A stretch of 64,000 nucleotides of DNA, taken from Paracoccus thiocyanatus. Lineage in GTDB: Bacteria; Pseudomonadota; Alphaproteobacteria; Rhodobacterales; Rhodobacteraceae. Each line of letters opens with the position of its first letter. Position 1 is the first letter of the stretch. Below the pieces are notes generated by a model. The model had not been told where the DNA came from. It ran no database searches and saw nothing but the letters and a program-made list of their open reading frames with translations. The DNA is taken from NCBI RefSeq assembly GCF_900156255.1, contig NZ_FTMK01000006.1, positions 98,279 through 162,278 of the forward strand, written 5' to 3'. Below, piece after piece: positions 18,378-35,795 of the stretch. The position numbers and the translations under genes are program-made.

Positions 18378-19145
18378 TCACGCCGCGGGGATGCCGCGTG
18401 CCTTGCATTCCTGCAAGGTCTGTTTCGTTGTCATCACCGTCAGGCCCATCGGCTTCTTTTCGGAAAGCGTGAAGACCGAGCCGACGATCATCTGGCCGCC
18501 CCGCTTGTCGCGAAGGGTGCGGATGTGGCGCGCATAGGGCGCCCCTTTCGCATCGGCCCAGCCGGCCAGCGCGCATGTGGCATAGGCGAAGGCGGTGCCC
18601 GCGTCCACCCCGCCGCGCAGGTTTGCCGTCACTTCCACCAGCCCCTCGGTCGGCTTGCGCGAGCCTGCCATGGGGGCGACTTGCGCGCCCTGGAAATCAT
18701 TGGGATCGACCGCAAAACTTTCCGGCAGGTTCAGCCGCAACGGCCGGGTGCGGGCCGCGAATGCGGCCAGTGCCTTTTCCTGGGCCGTCGGCCCGCGCGG
18801 TCTGACGGGCGCCATATCCCGCAGGCCCGACAGGTCCAGGTCCAGATTGGCGTTCAGCGCCAGCAGGTCCGCCTCGGTCACGGCAAAGGCATCGCGCCCA
18901 TCGGGCATGTCCAGCGCCATTTCCGTCACCGAGCCGTCGGGCTCCAGGATCAGGATCTCGCCCGACTTGGTCGAAATCCGGCCGCGGGCCAGCACCTGCT
19001 TGTCCGGGGCGCCGGCATCGCTTTGCAGCACCGCGACGCCCAGTTCGGCCGGCTTGGGCTGCGGGCGCGCATCCTTGGTCGCGCCGCAGCCGGCCAGCAG
19101 CGCCAAGGCGCCGATCCCGGTCAAAAGGGCAAGGCGGGACCGCAT
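18378..19145 (-). CDS. Predicted lipoprotein in the nuo operon
   Basis: Starts MRSRLALLTGIGALALLAGC, a signal peptide ending in the lipobox LAGC, so it is probably lipid-anchored on the periplasmic side. It has about 255 aa with no recognisable enzyme motif. I chose the ATG at 19145, which has GGAG eight bases upstream. An in-frame GTG at 19154 overlapping the nuoG stop (GTGA) is an alternative. It lies between nuoG and nuoH, transcribed with them. A periplasmic lipoprotein in a complex I operon is unusual; function unknown. Confidence 0.75.
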   Translation of the reverse strand: MRSRLALLTGIGALALLAGCGATKDARPQPKPAELGVAVLQSDAGAPDKQVLARGRISTKSGEILILEPDGSVTEMALDMPDGRDAFAVTEADLLALNANLDLDLSGLRDMAPVRPRGPTAQEKALAAFAARTRPLRLNLPESFAVDPNDFQGAQVAPMAGSRKPTEGLVEVTANLRGGVDAGTAFAYATCALAGWADAKGAPYARHIRTLRDKRGGQMIVGSVFTLSEKKPMGLTVMTTKQTLQECKARGIPAA

Positions 19146-19150
19146 CGCTT

Positions 19151-21773
<2,623 letters not shown>

Positions 21774-21943
21774 GGCATTAGGCTCCTTGTCATGGACATC
21801 TGCCATAACATGAAGCCGCGCCGAAGGTTCGGCACCTTGGGTTGAACCGGCCGTGATCGTCCCCGCACCCCGCAGATGCGCGGCCAATCCCCCAGAAGGG
21901 GGGGACGGCTGTGCCATGCTGTGCAGGTCCAGGGCCATGCGTG

Positions 21944-23506
<1,563 letters not shown>

Positions 23507-23507
<1 letters not shown>

Positions 23508-24121
23508 CAGACGACCTCGCCCTGGTCGATGCGGCGGGAATGGGCAGTCTCGCCCCCGGCCGCCAAAAGCCTGGCCTGGCCGACCCAGTCGTCCGCTTCG
23601 ATCCGGCCGCCCATCCGGCCCAGGCGCTGCGCAAAATCCGCAACCGTGGCCGGATCCCAGGCGGCGATCTGGTCATAGCGCGTCACCCCCTGCGCATTCA
23701 GCCAGTCCGAAAGCTTGGGGCCGATGCCGCGGATACGCTTCAGATCGTCGGCGCCCGTCCGGGAAGCGGGAGCGGGCTCTGACGACGGCATCGTCCCGGC
23801 GACGATGGGCATCTGCGCGCCCGAGGTGAAGGGTTCGGGCCCCAGCGAGCCGCTGACCAGCAGCGTCTCGGGCTGGCGGTCCACCGCGGCGCGCTGCCAG
23901 TCGGTGCCGGTCAGGCCCGCCGCGTCTTCCTGGAACAGTTCAGGCCGTTCGTGGCAGACCAGCCAGACCATCAGCGCCCCGAACAGCGCAAAGGTCAGGA
24001 CGCCCAGGAACAGGCCGGCCAGCCAGTGCAGGTCGCCGATGCCGGCGGTGAACAGCAGCACCGCGACCCCGGCGATCGCGGCCGAGATCCAGCAGTTCCT
24101 GTTGCACTCTGCCCGTTCCAT
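23507..24121 (-). CDS. Membrane protein with helix-hairpin-helix domain, nuo operon
   Basis: A 204-aa protein. Residues 11-29 and 31-56 are hydrophobic and probably span the membrane. A low-complexity linker follows, and residues about 124-165 form a helix-hairpin-helix of the type annotated as 'flap endonuclease-like' (LKRIRGIGPKLSDWLNAQGV). No nuclease residues are visible, so the domain more likely mediates protein or nucleic-acid contact. The gene sits between nuoE (16 bases) and the DUF5337 gene (TGATG overlap). Similar domains occur beside or fused to complex I subunits in other alphaproteobacteria, as far as I recall. Role unknown. Confidence 0.75.
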
Positions 24122-24137
24122 GGCGCTCTGTCTGCTC

Positions 24138-26116
<1,979 letters not shown>

Positions 26117-26159
26117 TCAATTCCGATGCGTGGCGCGCAGGCAGGTTGCGCGGCTGCGG

Positions 26160-28061
<1,902 letters not shown>

Positions 28062-30920
28062 CTATTCCGCCGCGCGGCTGTGCGCGGCCCTGAGCATGGG
28101 CGCCAGATAGCGGCCGGTATGGCTTTCCGGCACCTCGGCCACCTGCTCGGGCGTGCCGGTGGCCACGATGCGGCCGCCGCCGTCGCCGCCTTCGGGACCG
28201 ATGTCGATGATCCAGTCGGCGGTCTTGATGACGTCCAGGTTATGTTCGATCACCACCACGGTATTGCCCTGCTCGACCAGCGAATGCAGCACTTCCAGCA
28301 GCTTGCGCACGTCCTCGAAATGCAGGCCGGTGGTCGGCTCGTCCAGGATATACAAGGTCTTGCCGGTGGCGCGGCGCGACAATTCCTTGGACAGCTTGAC
28401 CCGCTGCGCCTCGCCCCCCGACAGGGTCGTGGCCTGCTGGCCGACCTTGATATAGCCCAGCCCCACCTCGACCAGGGCATCCATCTTGTCGCGGATCGAG
28501 GGCACGGCCTTGAAGAATTCAAGCGCGTCCTCGACCGTCATGTCCAGCACATCGGCAATGGACTTGCCCTTGAAGGTGACCTCCAGCGTCTCGCGGTTGT
28601 AGCGCTTGCCCTTGCAGGTTTCGCAGGTGACATAGACGTCGGGCAGGAAATGCATCTCGATCTTGATGACGCCGTCGCCCTGGCATGCCTCGCAGCGGCC
28701 ACCCTTGACGTTAAAGCTGAAACGGCCGGGCTTGTAGCCGCGCGCCTTGGCCTCGGGCAGGCCGGCATACCAGTCGCGGATATGGGTATAGGCGCCGGTA
28801 TAGGTCGCGGGATTCGACCGCGGCGTACGGCCGATGGGGCGCTGGTCGATGTCGATCACCTTGTCCAGAAGCTCCAGCCCCCGGATCGTTTCGCAGGGCG
28901 CCGGGGTCTGCCGTGCGCCATTTAGCCGCAGGCTGGCGGTTTTGAACAGGGTCTCGATGGTCAGCGTCGACTTGCCGCCGCCCGAGACGCCGGTGACGCA
29001 GACGAACTTGCCCAGCGGGAACTCGGCAGTCACGTCTTTCAGGTTGTTGCCGGTGGCGCCGACCACCTTGATCGCCTTGCCATTGCCCTTGCGCCGCTGG
29101 GCCGGCACGGCGATCTCGCGGGCGCCGGACAGGTATTGCCCGGTCAGGCTGCACGGGTCGGCGGCGATTTCGGCCGGGGTGCCGCGGGCGACGACCTGGC
29201 CGCCATGCACCCCCGCGCCCGGCCCCATGTCGAAGACATAGTCGGCATGGCGGATCGCATCCTCGTCATGTTCCACCACCACGACGGAATTGCCCTGGTC
29301 GCGCAGCCCCTTCAGCGTCGCAAGCAGCCGGTCGTTGTCGCGCTGATGCAAGCCGATCGAGGGCTCGTCCAGCACGTAAAGCACGCCCGTCAGGCCCGAG
29401 CCGATCTGGCTGGCCAGCCGGATGCGCTGGCTTTCGCCGCCCGACAGTGTGCCGGCCGCGCGCGACAGCGTCAGGTAGTCCAGCCCGACATTGACCAGAA
29501 AGCCCAGCCTTTCGCGGATTTCCTTAAGGATGGCGGCAGCGATCTCGTTCTTCTGCTTGCTCAGGTGCTTGGGCGCAGCCTCGATCCAGGCCAGCGCCTC
29601 GCGGATCGACAGTTCGGTGACATTGCCGATATGGCTGCCGGCGATCCTGACCGCCAGCGCCTCGGGCTTCAGCCGATAGCCGTTGCAGGCGCCGCAGGGG
29701 CGATTGTTCTGGTATTTCTCGAACTCCTCGCGCACCCAGGCGCTGTCGCTTTCGCGCAGCCGCCGCTCCATGTTCGGGATCACGCCCTCGAACTGGCGCG
29801 TCACCTCGTAGACGCGGCCGGCATCGTCGAAGCGGAACGGGATCTCGTCCTGGCCCGAGCCGCGCAGGAACATCTCGCGCACCGATTCCGGCAGATCCTT
29901 CCACGGCGTCTTCTTGTCGAAGCCATAGAACTTGGCCAGCGCGTTGACGGTCTGGGTCAGATAGGCCGATTTCGACTTGGCCCAGGGCGCGATGGCGCCT
30001 TGCGCCACCGACAGCGCCGAATCGGGCACCACCAGCCGTTCGTCGAAGAACAGTTCGACCCCCAGCCCGTCGCAGACCGGGCAGGCCCCGAAGGGTGCGT
30101 TAAAGGAAAACAGCCGCGGCTCGATCTCGGGGATGGTAAAGCCGCTGACCGGGCAGGCAAAATTCTCGCTGAAGGTGATACGTTCCGCTTCGCCCTCGGC
30201 CGGCGCGGTTTCCAGCACGGCGATGCCGTCGGCCAGGTCCAGCGCGGTGCGGAAACTGTCGGCCAGCCGGGTCTCCATCCCCTCGCGCACGACGATGCGG
30301 TCCACCACCACGTCAATATTGTGGCGGAATTTCTTGTCCAGGGTGGGCGGCTCGTCCAACTCGTGGAATTGTCCGTTCACCTTGACGCGCTGGAAGCCCT
30401 GCTTGCGCAGTTCCAGAAATTCCTTGCGATATTCGCCCTTGCGGTCGCGGACGATGGGCGCCAGCAGATAGGCGCGCGTGCCCTCGGGCATCTCCATCAC
30501 CCGGTCCACCATGTCCTGGACCTGCTGCGCCTCGATCGGCAGGCCGGTCGCGGGGGAATAGGGCGTCCCCGCCCGCGCGAACAAAAGCCGCAGATAGTCG
30601 TAGATTTCCGTCACCGTGCCGACGGTCGAGCGCGGGTTCTTGCTGGTCGTCTTCTGCTCGATGGAAATCGCCGGCGACAGGCCGCTGATATGGTCCACGT
30701 CCGGCTTGCCCATCATGTCCAGGAACTGCCGGGCATAGGCCGACAGGCTTTCGACATAGCGCCGCTGCCCCTCGGCATAGATGGTGTCAAAGGCAAGGCT
30801 GGACTTGCCCGAACCCGACAACCCGGTGATGATCACCAGCCGGTCGCGCGGAATGTCCATGTCCACGTTTTTCAGATTGTGCTCGCGCGCGCCGCGAACC
30901 TCGATGAACTTCTGTTCCAT
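28062..30920 (-). CDS. uvrA: Excinuclease ABC subunit A
   Basis: The damage-recognition ATPase of nucleotide excision repair, 952 aa. It carries two ABC ATPase modules: Walker [13 protein letters not shown] near residue 33 and [10 protein letters not shown] in the second half, each with a signature [16 protein letters not shown]. The second zinc finger (CEACQGDG ... CETCKGKRY) is intact. The first reads ACPVSGFT ... GACPVCDG, so a usual cysteine is Ser259. The start [16 protein letters not shown] was chosen by homology over an open frame to 31037. It is divergent from the GFA-family gene. Confidence 0.96.
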   Translation of the reverse strand: MEQKFIEVRGAREHNLKNVDMDIPRDRLVIITGLSGSGKSSLAFDTIYAEGQRRYVESLSAYARQFLDMMGKPDVDHISGLSPAISIEQKTTSKNPRSTVGTVTEIYDYLRLLFARAGTPYSPATGLPIEAQQVQDMVDRVMEMPEGTRAYLLAPIVRDRKGEYRKEFLELRKQGFQRVKVNGQFHELDEPPTLDKKFRHNIDVVVDRIVVREGMETRLADSFRTALDLADGIAVLETAPAEGEAERITFSENFACPVSGFTIPEIEPRLFSFNAPFGACPVCDGLGVELFFDERLVVPDSALSVAQGAIAPWAKSKSAYLTQTVNALAKFYGFDKKTPWKDLPESVREMFLRGSGQDEIPFRFDDAGRVYEVTRQFEGVIPNMERRLRESDSAWVREEFEKYQNNRPCGACNGYRLKPEALAVRIAGSHIGNVTELSIREALAWIEAAPKHLSKQKNEIAAAILKEIRERLGFLVNVGLDYLTLSRAAGTLSGGESQRIRLASQIGSGLTGVLYVLDEPSIGLHQRDNDRLLATLKGLRDQGNSVVVVEHDEDAIRHADYVFDMGPGAGVHGGQVVARGTPAEIAADPCSLTGQYLSGAREIAVPAQRRKGNGKAIKVVGATGNNLKDVTAEFPLGKFVCVTGVSGGGKSTLTIETLFKTASLRLNGARQTPAPCETIRGLELLDKVIDIDQRPIGRTPRSNPATYTGAYTHIRDWYAGLPEAKARGYKPGRFSFNVKGGRCEACQGDGVIKIEMHFLPDVYVTCETCKGKRYNRETLEVTFKGKSIADVLDMTVEDALEFFKAVPSIRDKMDALVEVGLGYIKVGQQATTLSGGEAQRVKLSKELSRRATGKTLYILDEPTTGLHFEDVRKLLEVLHSLVEQGNTVVVIEHNLDVIKTADWIIDIGPEGGDGGGRIVATGTPEQVAEVPESHTGRYLAPMLRAAHSRAAE

Positions 30921-31063
30921 CGTGCCGTCCTGATTCCGCCAAGCGCAAGAGATAGGCATTGACGGCGAAATGGCAACCCGGAACGGAACAACCAGCGAAC
31001 ATTTCCGCTTGCCGGCCGGGCCTTTCTGCCCCACCATGCCCCGAAGTCACCAAGGAGGCGCCG

Positions 31064-31417
31064 ATGGCCCGTCAGCATTACCAGGGTAGCTGCCAATGCG
31101 GCACTATCGCCTATGAGGTAGAGGCCGACCTGGACCAGACCGTTACCTGCAACTGTTCGCGCTGCAAGCGGCTGGGCCTGGTTCTGGCCTTTGTGCCGCG
31201 CCAGGATTTCCGCCTGACCAGCGACGGGCCGGTCACGGAATACCTGTTCAACCGCAAGCAGATCCATCATCGCTTCTGCCCGACCTGCGGCGTCGAATCC
31301 TATGCCCTGGGCAAGGGGCCGGACGGGGCAGAGATGGTTGCGGTGAACGTGAATTGCCTGGAAGGCGTCGATCCGCGCGCATTGGCTAGCCAGGCGGTGG
31401 ACGGCGCCAGCTTCTAG
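31064..31417 (+). CDS. GFA family (glutathione-dependent formaldehyde-activating enzyme-like) protein
   Basis: A 117-aa zinc-binding protein of the Gfa/CENP-V fold. It has [26 protein letters not shown] and [13 protein letters not shown], giving the paired cysteine motifs that bind two zincs. Gfa of P. denitrificans was proposed to speed formation of S-hydroxymethylglutathione, but most short family members have no shown substrate. Start MARQHYQG follows AAGGAGG. Its stop overlaps the convergent moaA end by four bases. Confidence 0.8.
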   Translation: MARQHYQGSCQCGTIAYEVEADLDQTVTCNCSRCKRLGLVLAFVPRQDFRLTSDGPVTEYLFNRKQIHHRFCPTCGVESYALGKGPDGAEMVAVNVNCLEGVDPRALASQAVDGASF

Positions 31418-32421
31418 CCGCCGGTATGGCTCATGAATCGGCTGACCTGCCCGGCGACATGCTGGCGGGAATAGTCGAAGTCGTGGCCCTTGGGCTTGCG
31501 GCTGATAGCCTCACGGATGGCCTCGCGCAGCGGCTCGTCGCCGGCGCTGGCGCGCAGGGGCGCACGCAGGTCCGCGCGGTCCTCTTGCCCCAGGCACATG
31601 AACAATTCGCCCGTGCAGGTGACGCGGACGCGATTGCAGCTTTCGCAGAAATTATGCGTCAGGGGGGTGATGAAACCGATCTTCTGCCCGGTTTCCTCCA
31701 GGCGGACATAGCGGGCCGGGCCGCCGGTGCGTTCGGCCAGCGGCGTCAGGCTGAAGCGGTCCGCCAGCCGGGCTTGCAGGTCCGAAAGCGGCCAATACTG
31801 GTCCAGACGCTCTTCCTCGCCCATCTCGCCCATCGGCATGACCTCGATAAAGGTCAGGTCGTGGCCTTCGGCCGCACACCAGTCGACCAGGGGGAACAGT
31901 TCGTCCTCGTTGAACCCCTTGAGCGCGACGGTATTGATCTTGACCCGCATCCCCGCGGCCTTGGCGGCCTGGATCCCTTGCAGCACCTGCGGCAATCGGC
32001 CCCAGCGGGTGATCTTCGCGAAACGGTCGGCGTCCAGCGTGTCCAGCGACACATTGACCCGGCGCACGCCGCAATCGGCCAGTTCGGCGGCGAATCGGCC
32101 CAGTTGGCTGCCATTGGTGGTCAGCGTCAATTCGTCCAGCCCCGCCCCCAGATGGCGCGACATGGCGCGAAAGAATTCCATGATATTGCGCCGCACCAGC
32201 GGTTCGCCGCCGGTGATGCGCAGCTTGCGCACGCCCAGGCCCACGAAGGCGGAACACAGCCGGTCCAGCTCTTCCAGCGTCAGCAGGTCGCGCTTGGGCA
32301 GGAATTGCATATGCTCGGCCATGCAATAGGTGCAGCGGAAATCGCAGCGGTCGGTCACCGAAACCCGCAGGTAGGTGATCGGCCTGGCAAAAGGGTCTAT
32401 CAGGGGGGCATGCGCATCCAT
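31414..32421 (-). CDS. moaA: GTP 3',8-cyclase (molybdenum cofactor biosynthesis protein A)
   Basis: A radical-SAM enzyme that, with MoaC, converts GTP to cyclic pyranopterin monophosphate in molybdenum cofactor synthesis. The N-terminal cluster motif is CDFRCTYC and the C-terminal cluster motif [21 protein letters not shown]. The protein ends in the conserved GG needed for activity. The start [11 protein letters not shown] gives 335 aa; an in-frame start at 32454 adds 11 residues and has no better ribosome-binding site. Confidence 0.93.
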   Translation of the reverse strand: MDAHAPLIDPFARPITYLRVSVTDRCDFRCTYCMAEHMQFLPKRDLLTLEELDRLCSAFVGLGVRKLRITGGEPLVRRNIMEFFRAMSRHLGAGLDELTLTTNGSQLGRFAAELADCGVRRVNVSLDTLDADRFAKITRWGRLPQVLQGIQAAKAAGMRVKINTVALKGFNEDELFPLVDWCAAEGHDLTFIEVMPMGEMGEEERLDQYWPLSDLQARLADRFSLTPLAERTGGPARYVRLEETGQKIGFITPLTHNFCESCNRVRVTCTGELFMCLGQEDRADLRAPLRASAGDEPLREAIREAISRKPKGHDFDYSRQHVAGQVSRFMSHTGG

Positions 32422-32575
32422 GCCGCAAAGATAGGGGCAGTCCGGCATAGGCACAAGCCAGCCGATCCGTTAACGCCCCGCTAACCACAAGCGCAGGACG
32501 CGGTGGACAGCGCGGCATCGCCGGGTCTAGCCTTGGGCCCGACCGGAAAGACGACCCAAGGACAAGGAATTGCCG

Positions 32576-33073
32576 ATGACCAAGCCGATCCTGCGCCTTT
32601 TGGGTGCTCTGGCGCTTTTGGCACTGGCCGCCTGCACCCCCGGCGGCAAGGTGCCGCAGGACGGGCCACGCAGCCCCGGCGCTGCAGATGGAAACGCCCA
32701 AGCAGCCACCGGGACCGTGACCGCGGCGGCGCGCCCTTCGCCGGCGGCGCGAACCGCCTCCGAATTCGACACCACCACCCGCGCGCAAAAGGCCGCGGCG
32801 GCGGCGCCGCCCAGCACGGGCGAACGCCGGATCGGCACCACCATCGCATCCCTGGGCGATCCGTCGCAGCCGGGCTTCTGGATCAAGACCCCGCTGGTGC
32901 AATCCGAAGCCGATGGCCGCATCGTGAACCCGGCGAATGGCCGGTCAGCCAAGGTGCGGCTGATCCCGCTGGCGGGACCGGCCAGTGCCGGCAGCCAGGT
33001 GTCGTTGCCGGCGCTGCAACTGATCGGCGTCAGCCTGACCGACCTTGCCGGAATCGAGGTTTATGGCAATTGA
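32576..33073 (+). CDS. Predicted lipoprotein
   Basis: About 165 aa starting MTKPILRLLGALALLALAAC, a signal peptide with lipobox LAAC, followed by a Pro/Ala/Thr-rich linker. A conserved-looking C-terminal part contains FWIKTPLV, NPANGRSAKVRLIPL and GSQVSLPALQLIGVSLTDLAGIEVYGN. Similar proteins in Rhodobacterales are sometimes labelled 'D-galactarate dehydratase', which this sequence does not support. The ATG has AAGGAA upstream; a TTG two codons earlier is less likely. A 7-bp hairpin (33074-33092) directly follows the stop. Confidence 0.75.
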   Translation: MTKPILRLLGALALLALAACTPGGKVPQDGPRSPGAADGNAQAATGTVTAAARPSPAARTASEFDTTTRAQKAAAAAPPSTGERRIGTTIASLGDPSQPGFWIKTPLVQSEADGRIVNPANGRSAKVRLIPLAGPASAGSQVSLPALQLIGVSLTDLAGIEVYGN

Positions 33074-33092
33074 TCGCCGATCGCTTCGGCGA
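33074..33092 (+). terminator. Hairpin directly after the lipoprotein stop
   Basis: TCGCCGA-TCGCT-TCGGCGA forms a perfect 7-bp stem. No T tract follows, so it may protect the mRNA end rather than terminate by itself. Confidence 0.4.
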
Positions 33093-33171
33093 CGGATCCG
33101 CCCGCAAGACGCGCGTTTCAACGTGTCCGAAATAAGCCGCCGCCAGGAAATGAACGCCGGTCCCTGATGGT

Positions 33172-33205
33172 CAAAAGGGGCGGCGCCAGAGAGAAACGCC
33201 GCCCC
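33172..33205 (-). terminator. Minus-strand intrinsic terminator with no obvious gene
   Basis: GGGGCGGCG (33177-33185) and CGCCGCCCC (33197-33205) form a perfect 9-bp stem. On the minus strand it is followed by TTTTGA, a classic terminator form; on the plus strand no T tract follows. No minus-strand gene lies immediately to its right. Confidence 0.55.
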
Positions 33206-33369
33206 AGTCGAATACGCCAAGAGGGAAAGCCTGACGATAAGGGCGCAACGCCGCAACCCGCCTTCCGGTTCATCACAATTTCCGGAGCAGGCGGGGCGGC
33301 CGCGACGGCTTGCGTTGCCGCGGCAAAAGCGCCAGCCTTGCACCCGCCCGGAACGGAAGGAGCTTCGCC

Positions 33370-34842
33370 ATGACCCAAGATGCCACCGACCTCAGGATGC
33401 TGCTCAAGGACCCCTCGCTGTTGCAGACCCGCGCCTATGTTGCCGGAGAATGGGTCGATGCCGATGACGGCAAGACCTTTGGGGTGGTGAACCCCGCCCG
33501 CGGCGATGTCATCGCCGAAGTCGCGGACCTGTCGCGCGCCGAGGTCGCCCGCGCCATCGCCGCCGCCGCCCAGGCAATGAAAGGCTGGGCCGCGCGCACC
33601 GCCAAGGAACGCGCGCAGATCCTGCGCAAATGGTTCGACCTGATGATGGAAAACCAGGACGACCTGGGCCGCATCCTGACCGCCGAACAGGGCAAGCCCC
33701 TGCCCGAGGCCAAGGGCGAGATCGCCTATGGCGCCAGCTTCATCGAATGGTTCGGCGAAGAGGCCAAGCGCATCTATGGCGAAACCATCCCCGGCCACCA
33801 GCCCGACAAGCGCCTGACGGTGATCCGCCAGCCCATCGGCGTGGTCGGCTCGATCACGCCCTGGAACTTTCCCAACGCGATGATCACCCGCAAATGCGGC
33901 CCGGCCTTGGCAGCCGGCTGCGGCTTCGTCGGCCGCCCCGCCGCCGAGACGCCGCTCTCGGCCCTGGCCCTTGCCGTCTTGGCCGAACGCGCCGGGGTGC
34001 CCAAAGGGCTGTTCAGCATCGTGACCTCGTCGCGCTCTTCCGATATCGGCAAGGAATTCTGCGAAAACCCGGCTGTCCGCAAGCTGACCTTCACCGGCTC
34101 TACCGAGGTCGGCCGCATCCTGCTGCGCCAGGCCGCCGACCAGGTGCTGAAATGCTCGATGGAGCTTGGCGGCAACGCGCCCTTCATCGTCTTCGACGAT
34201 GCCGACCTGGATGCGGCGGTCGAGGGCGCCATGGCCTCGAAATTCCGCAACAACGGCCAGACCTGCGTCTGCGCCAACCGCATCTATGTGCAGGCCGGCG
34301 TCTATGACGAATTCGCCAAGCGGCTGGCGGCGGCGGTGGACAAGCTGCGCGTCGGCGACGGGCTCGAAGAAGGCGTGACCACCGGCCCGCTGATCAACCG
34401 CGACGCGGTCGAAAAGGTCCAGGAACATATCCAGGACGCGGTGGCGGGCGGCGGCACCGTGGTCACCGGCGGCAAGCCCCGCGACGGGCTGTTCTTCGAC
34501 CCGACCGTCGTCACCGGCATCACCGACAAGATGAAGGTCGCATCAGAGGAAACCTTCGGCCCGCTGGCGCCGCTGTTCAAGTTCACGACCGAGGAAGAGG
34601 CGATCGAACGCGCCAACGCCACCATCTTCGGCTTGGCCGCCTATTTCTACGCCCGCGACATCGGCCGCGTCACCCGCGTGCAGGAAGCGCTGGAATACGG
34701 CATTGTCGGGGTGAATACCGGCATCATCTCGACCGAGGTGGCGCCCTTTGGCGGCGTCAAGCAGTCCGGCCTTGGCCGCGAGGGCTCGCGCCACGGGATC
34801 GAGGATTACCTGGAAATGAAATATATCTGCCTGTCGGTCTGA
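33370..34842 (+). CDS. gabD: NAD(P)-dependent succinate-semialdehyde dehydrogenase
   Basis: Oxidises succinate semialdehyde to succinate, the second step of 4-aminobutyrate breakdown. It has 490 aa of the aldehyde dehydrogenase superfamily: PWNFPNAMITRK, TGSTEVGR, the catalytic Glu265 in ELGG and Cys299 in GQTCVCANR, and the C-terminal PFGGVKQSGLGREG. The usual cofactor-binding Lys in KPAExTP is Arg189 here (GRPAAETP). The start MTQDATDLRM follows GGAAGGAG. No gabT is adjacent. Other semialdehydes are possible substrates; the assignment rests on overall GabD-like sequence. Confidence 0.85.
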   Translation: MTQDATDLRMLLKDPSLLQTRAYVAGEWVDADDGKTFGVVNPARGDVIAEVADLSRAEVARAIAAAAQAMKGWAARTAKERAQILRKWFDLMMENQDDLGRILTAEQGKPLPEAKGEIAYGASFIEWFGEEAKRIYGETIPGHQPDKRLTVIRQPIGVVGSITPWNFPNAMITRKCGPALAAGCGFVGRPAAETPLSALALAVLAERAGVPKGLFSIVTSSRSSDIGKEFCENPAVRKLTFTGSTEVGRILLRQAADQVLKCSMELGGNAPFIVFDDADLDAAVEGAMASKFRNNGQTCVCANRIYVQAGVYDEFAKRLAAAVDKLRVGDGLEEGVTTGPLINRDAVEKVQEHIQDAVAGGGTVVTGGKPRDGLFFDPTVVTGITDKMKVASEETFGPLAPLFKFTTEEEAIERANATIFGLAAYFYARDIGRVTRVQEALEYGIVGVNTGIISTEVAPFGGVKQSGLGREGSRHGIEDYLEMKYICLSV

Positions 34843-34887
34843 CCGGCCGCGGGAAGGACCCGCAGCCGGGCTTGCGGAGGGTCGCGG

Positions 34888-35634
34888 TCAGCGATCCTCG
34901 TCCTCGTCCCCGTCGTCCGAGGCGGGCAGGTTGAAGAAACTGTCGGCGTCCAGATCGTCGTCCTTGGCGCTTTCCTCTTCGCGGGTCAGGCTGAAATTCT
35001 CAAGCCCGGCGATGGAAGACGGCAACCGCGGCTCATCCGACATGGCCAGCGAGGTCTCGGTCGACAGCAGCTTGCGGCGTTCGTCGTCGGTCATCGCCCC
35101 GCCGTCGGCCGCCTTGCGCTTGGCGGCCTTTTGCACGGCCGCGTCAAGTTCGGACTGCCGGCACAGCCCCAGCGCCACCGGGTCGATCGGCTGGATGTTC
35201 TGGATGTTCCAATGCGTGCGGTCGCGGATCGAGGCGATGGTCGGCTTGGTCGTGCCCACCAGCTTGGCGATCTGCGAATCGGCCAGTTCGGGATGGAACT
35301 TGACCAGCCACAGGATCGCGGCCGGGCGGTCCTGGCGCTTGGACAGCGGGGTATAGCGCGGGCCGCGGCGCTTCTCTTCGCCCTCGGCGGCGGGATTGTG
35401 CTTGAGCTTTAGCTTGTGGCGGGGATCCTTCTGCCCCTTCTCGATCTCGGACGCGTCGAGCTGGTTCGAGGCGACGGGGTCGAAGCCCTTGACGCCCACC
35501 GCCACGTCACCGTCGGCAACGCCCTGGACCTCCAACTCGTGCATGCCACAGAAATCGGCGATCTGCTTGAAGCTGAGCGTGGTATTGTCGACCAGCCAGA
35601 CGGCAGTGGCCTTGGCCATCAGCGGCTTGTTCAT
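34888..35634 (-). CDS. trcR: Cell cycle transcriptional regulator TrcR (DUF1013)
   Basis: A 248-aa protein of the DUF1013 family, conserved in alphaproteobacteria and named TrcR as a cell-cycle transcription factor. N-terminal MAKATAVWLVDNTTLSFKQIADFCGMHELEV looks like a helix-turn-helix. A second possible one is SQIAKLVGTTKPTIASIRDRT. The C-terminal 70 residues are acidic and disordered, ending in EDEDR. The start MNKPLMAKATAVWLV follows GAGAAGG; an in-frame extension to 35769 lacks support. It is divergent from the RNase T2 gene and convergent with gabD. Confidence 0.88.
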   Translation of the reverse strand: MNKPLMAKATAVWLVDNTTLSFKQIADFCGMHELEVQGVADGDVAVGVKGFDPVASNQLDASEIEKGQKDPRHKLKLKHNPAAEGEEKRRGPRYTPLSKRQDRPAAILWLVKFHPELADSQIAKLVGTTKPTIASIRDRTHWNIQNIQPIDPVALGLCRQSELDAAVQKAAKRKAADGGAMTDDERRKLLSTETSLAMSDEPRLPSSIAGLENFSLTREEESAKDDDLDADSFFNLPASDDGDEDEDR

Positions 35635-35795
35635 GACCTTCTCCTTAACAATATCTCTTCCGGCCGGGGAAAACGGCTTTCGGCAGACGCCATTCCATTT
35701 TCGGGGGGAGTGACGGGCTATATACTCTCGGCAGAGCCCAAAATAAAGCCTGAAATTCGTGGCGCGCAACCGATGCCCGCGCTAGGTTCGCCGGC

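Noticed and set aside
21774..21938. N-terminal extension of the DUF5333 protein (start at 21938)
   Set aside because: It would bury the signal peptide 55 residues inside; AAGGAG and the signal sequence support 21773.
28062..30920. Possible pseudogene status of uvrA because of the missing zinc-finger cysteine
   Set aside because: The frame is full length, both ATPase modules and the second finger are intact, and the change looks like a lineage feature rather than decay.
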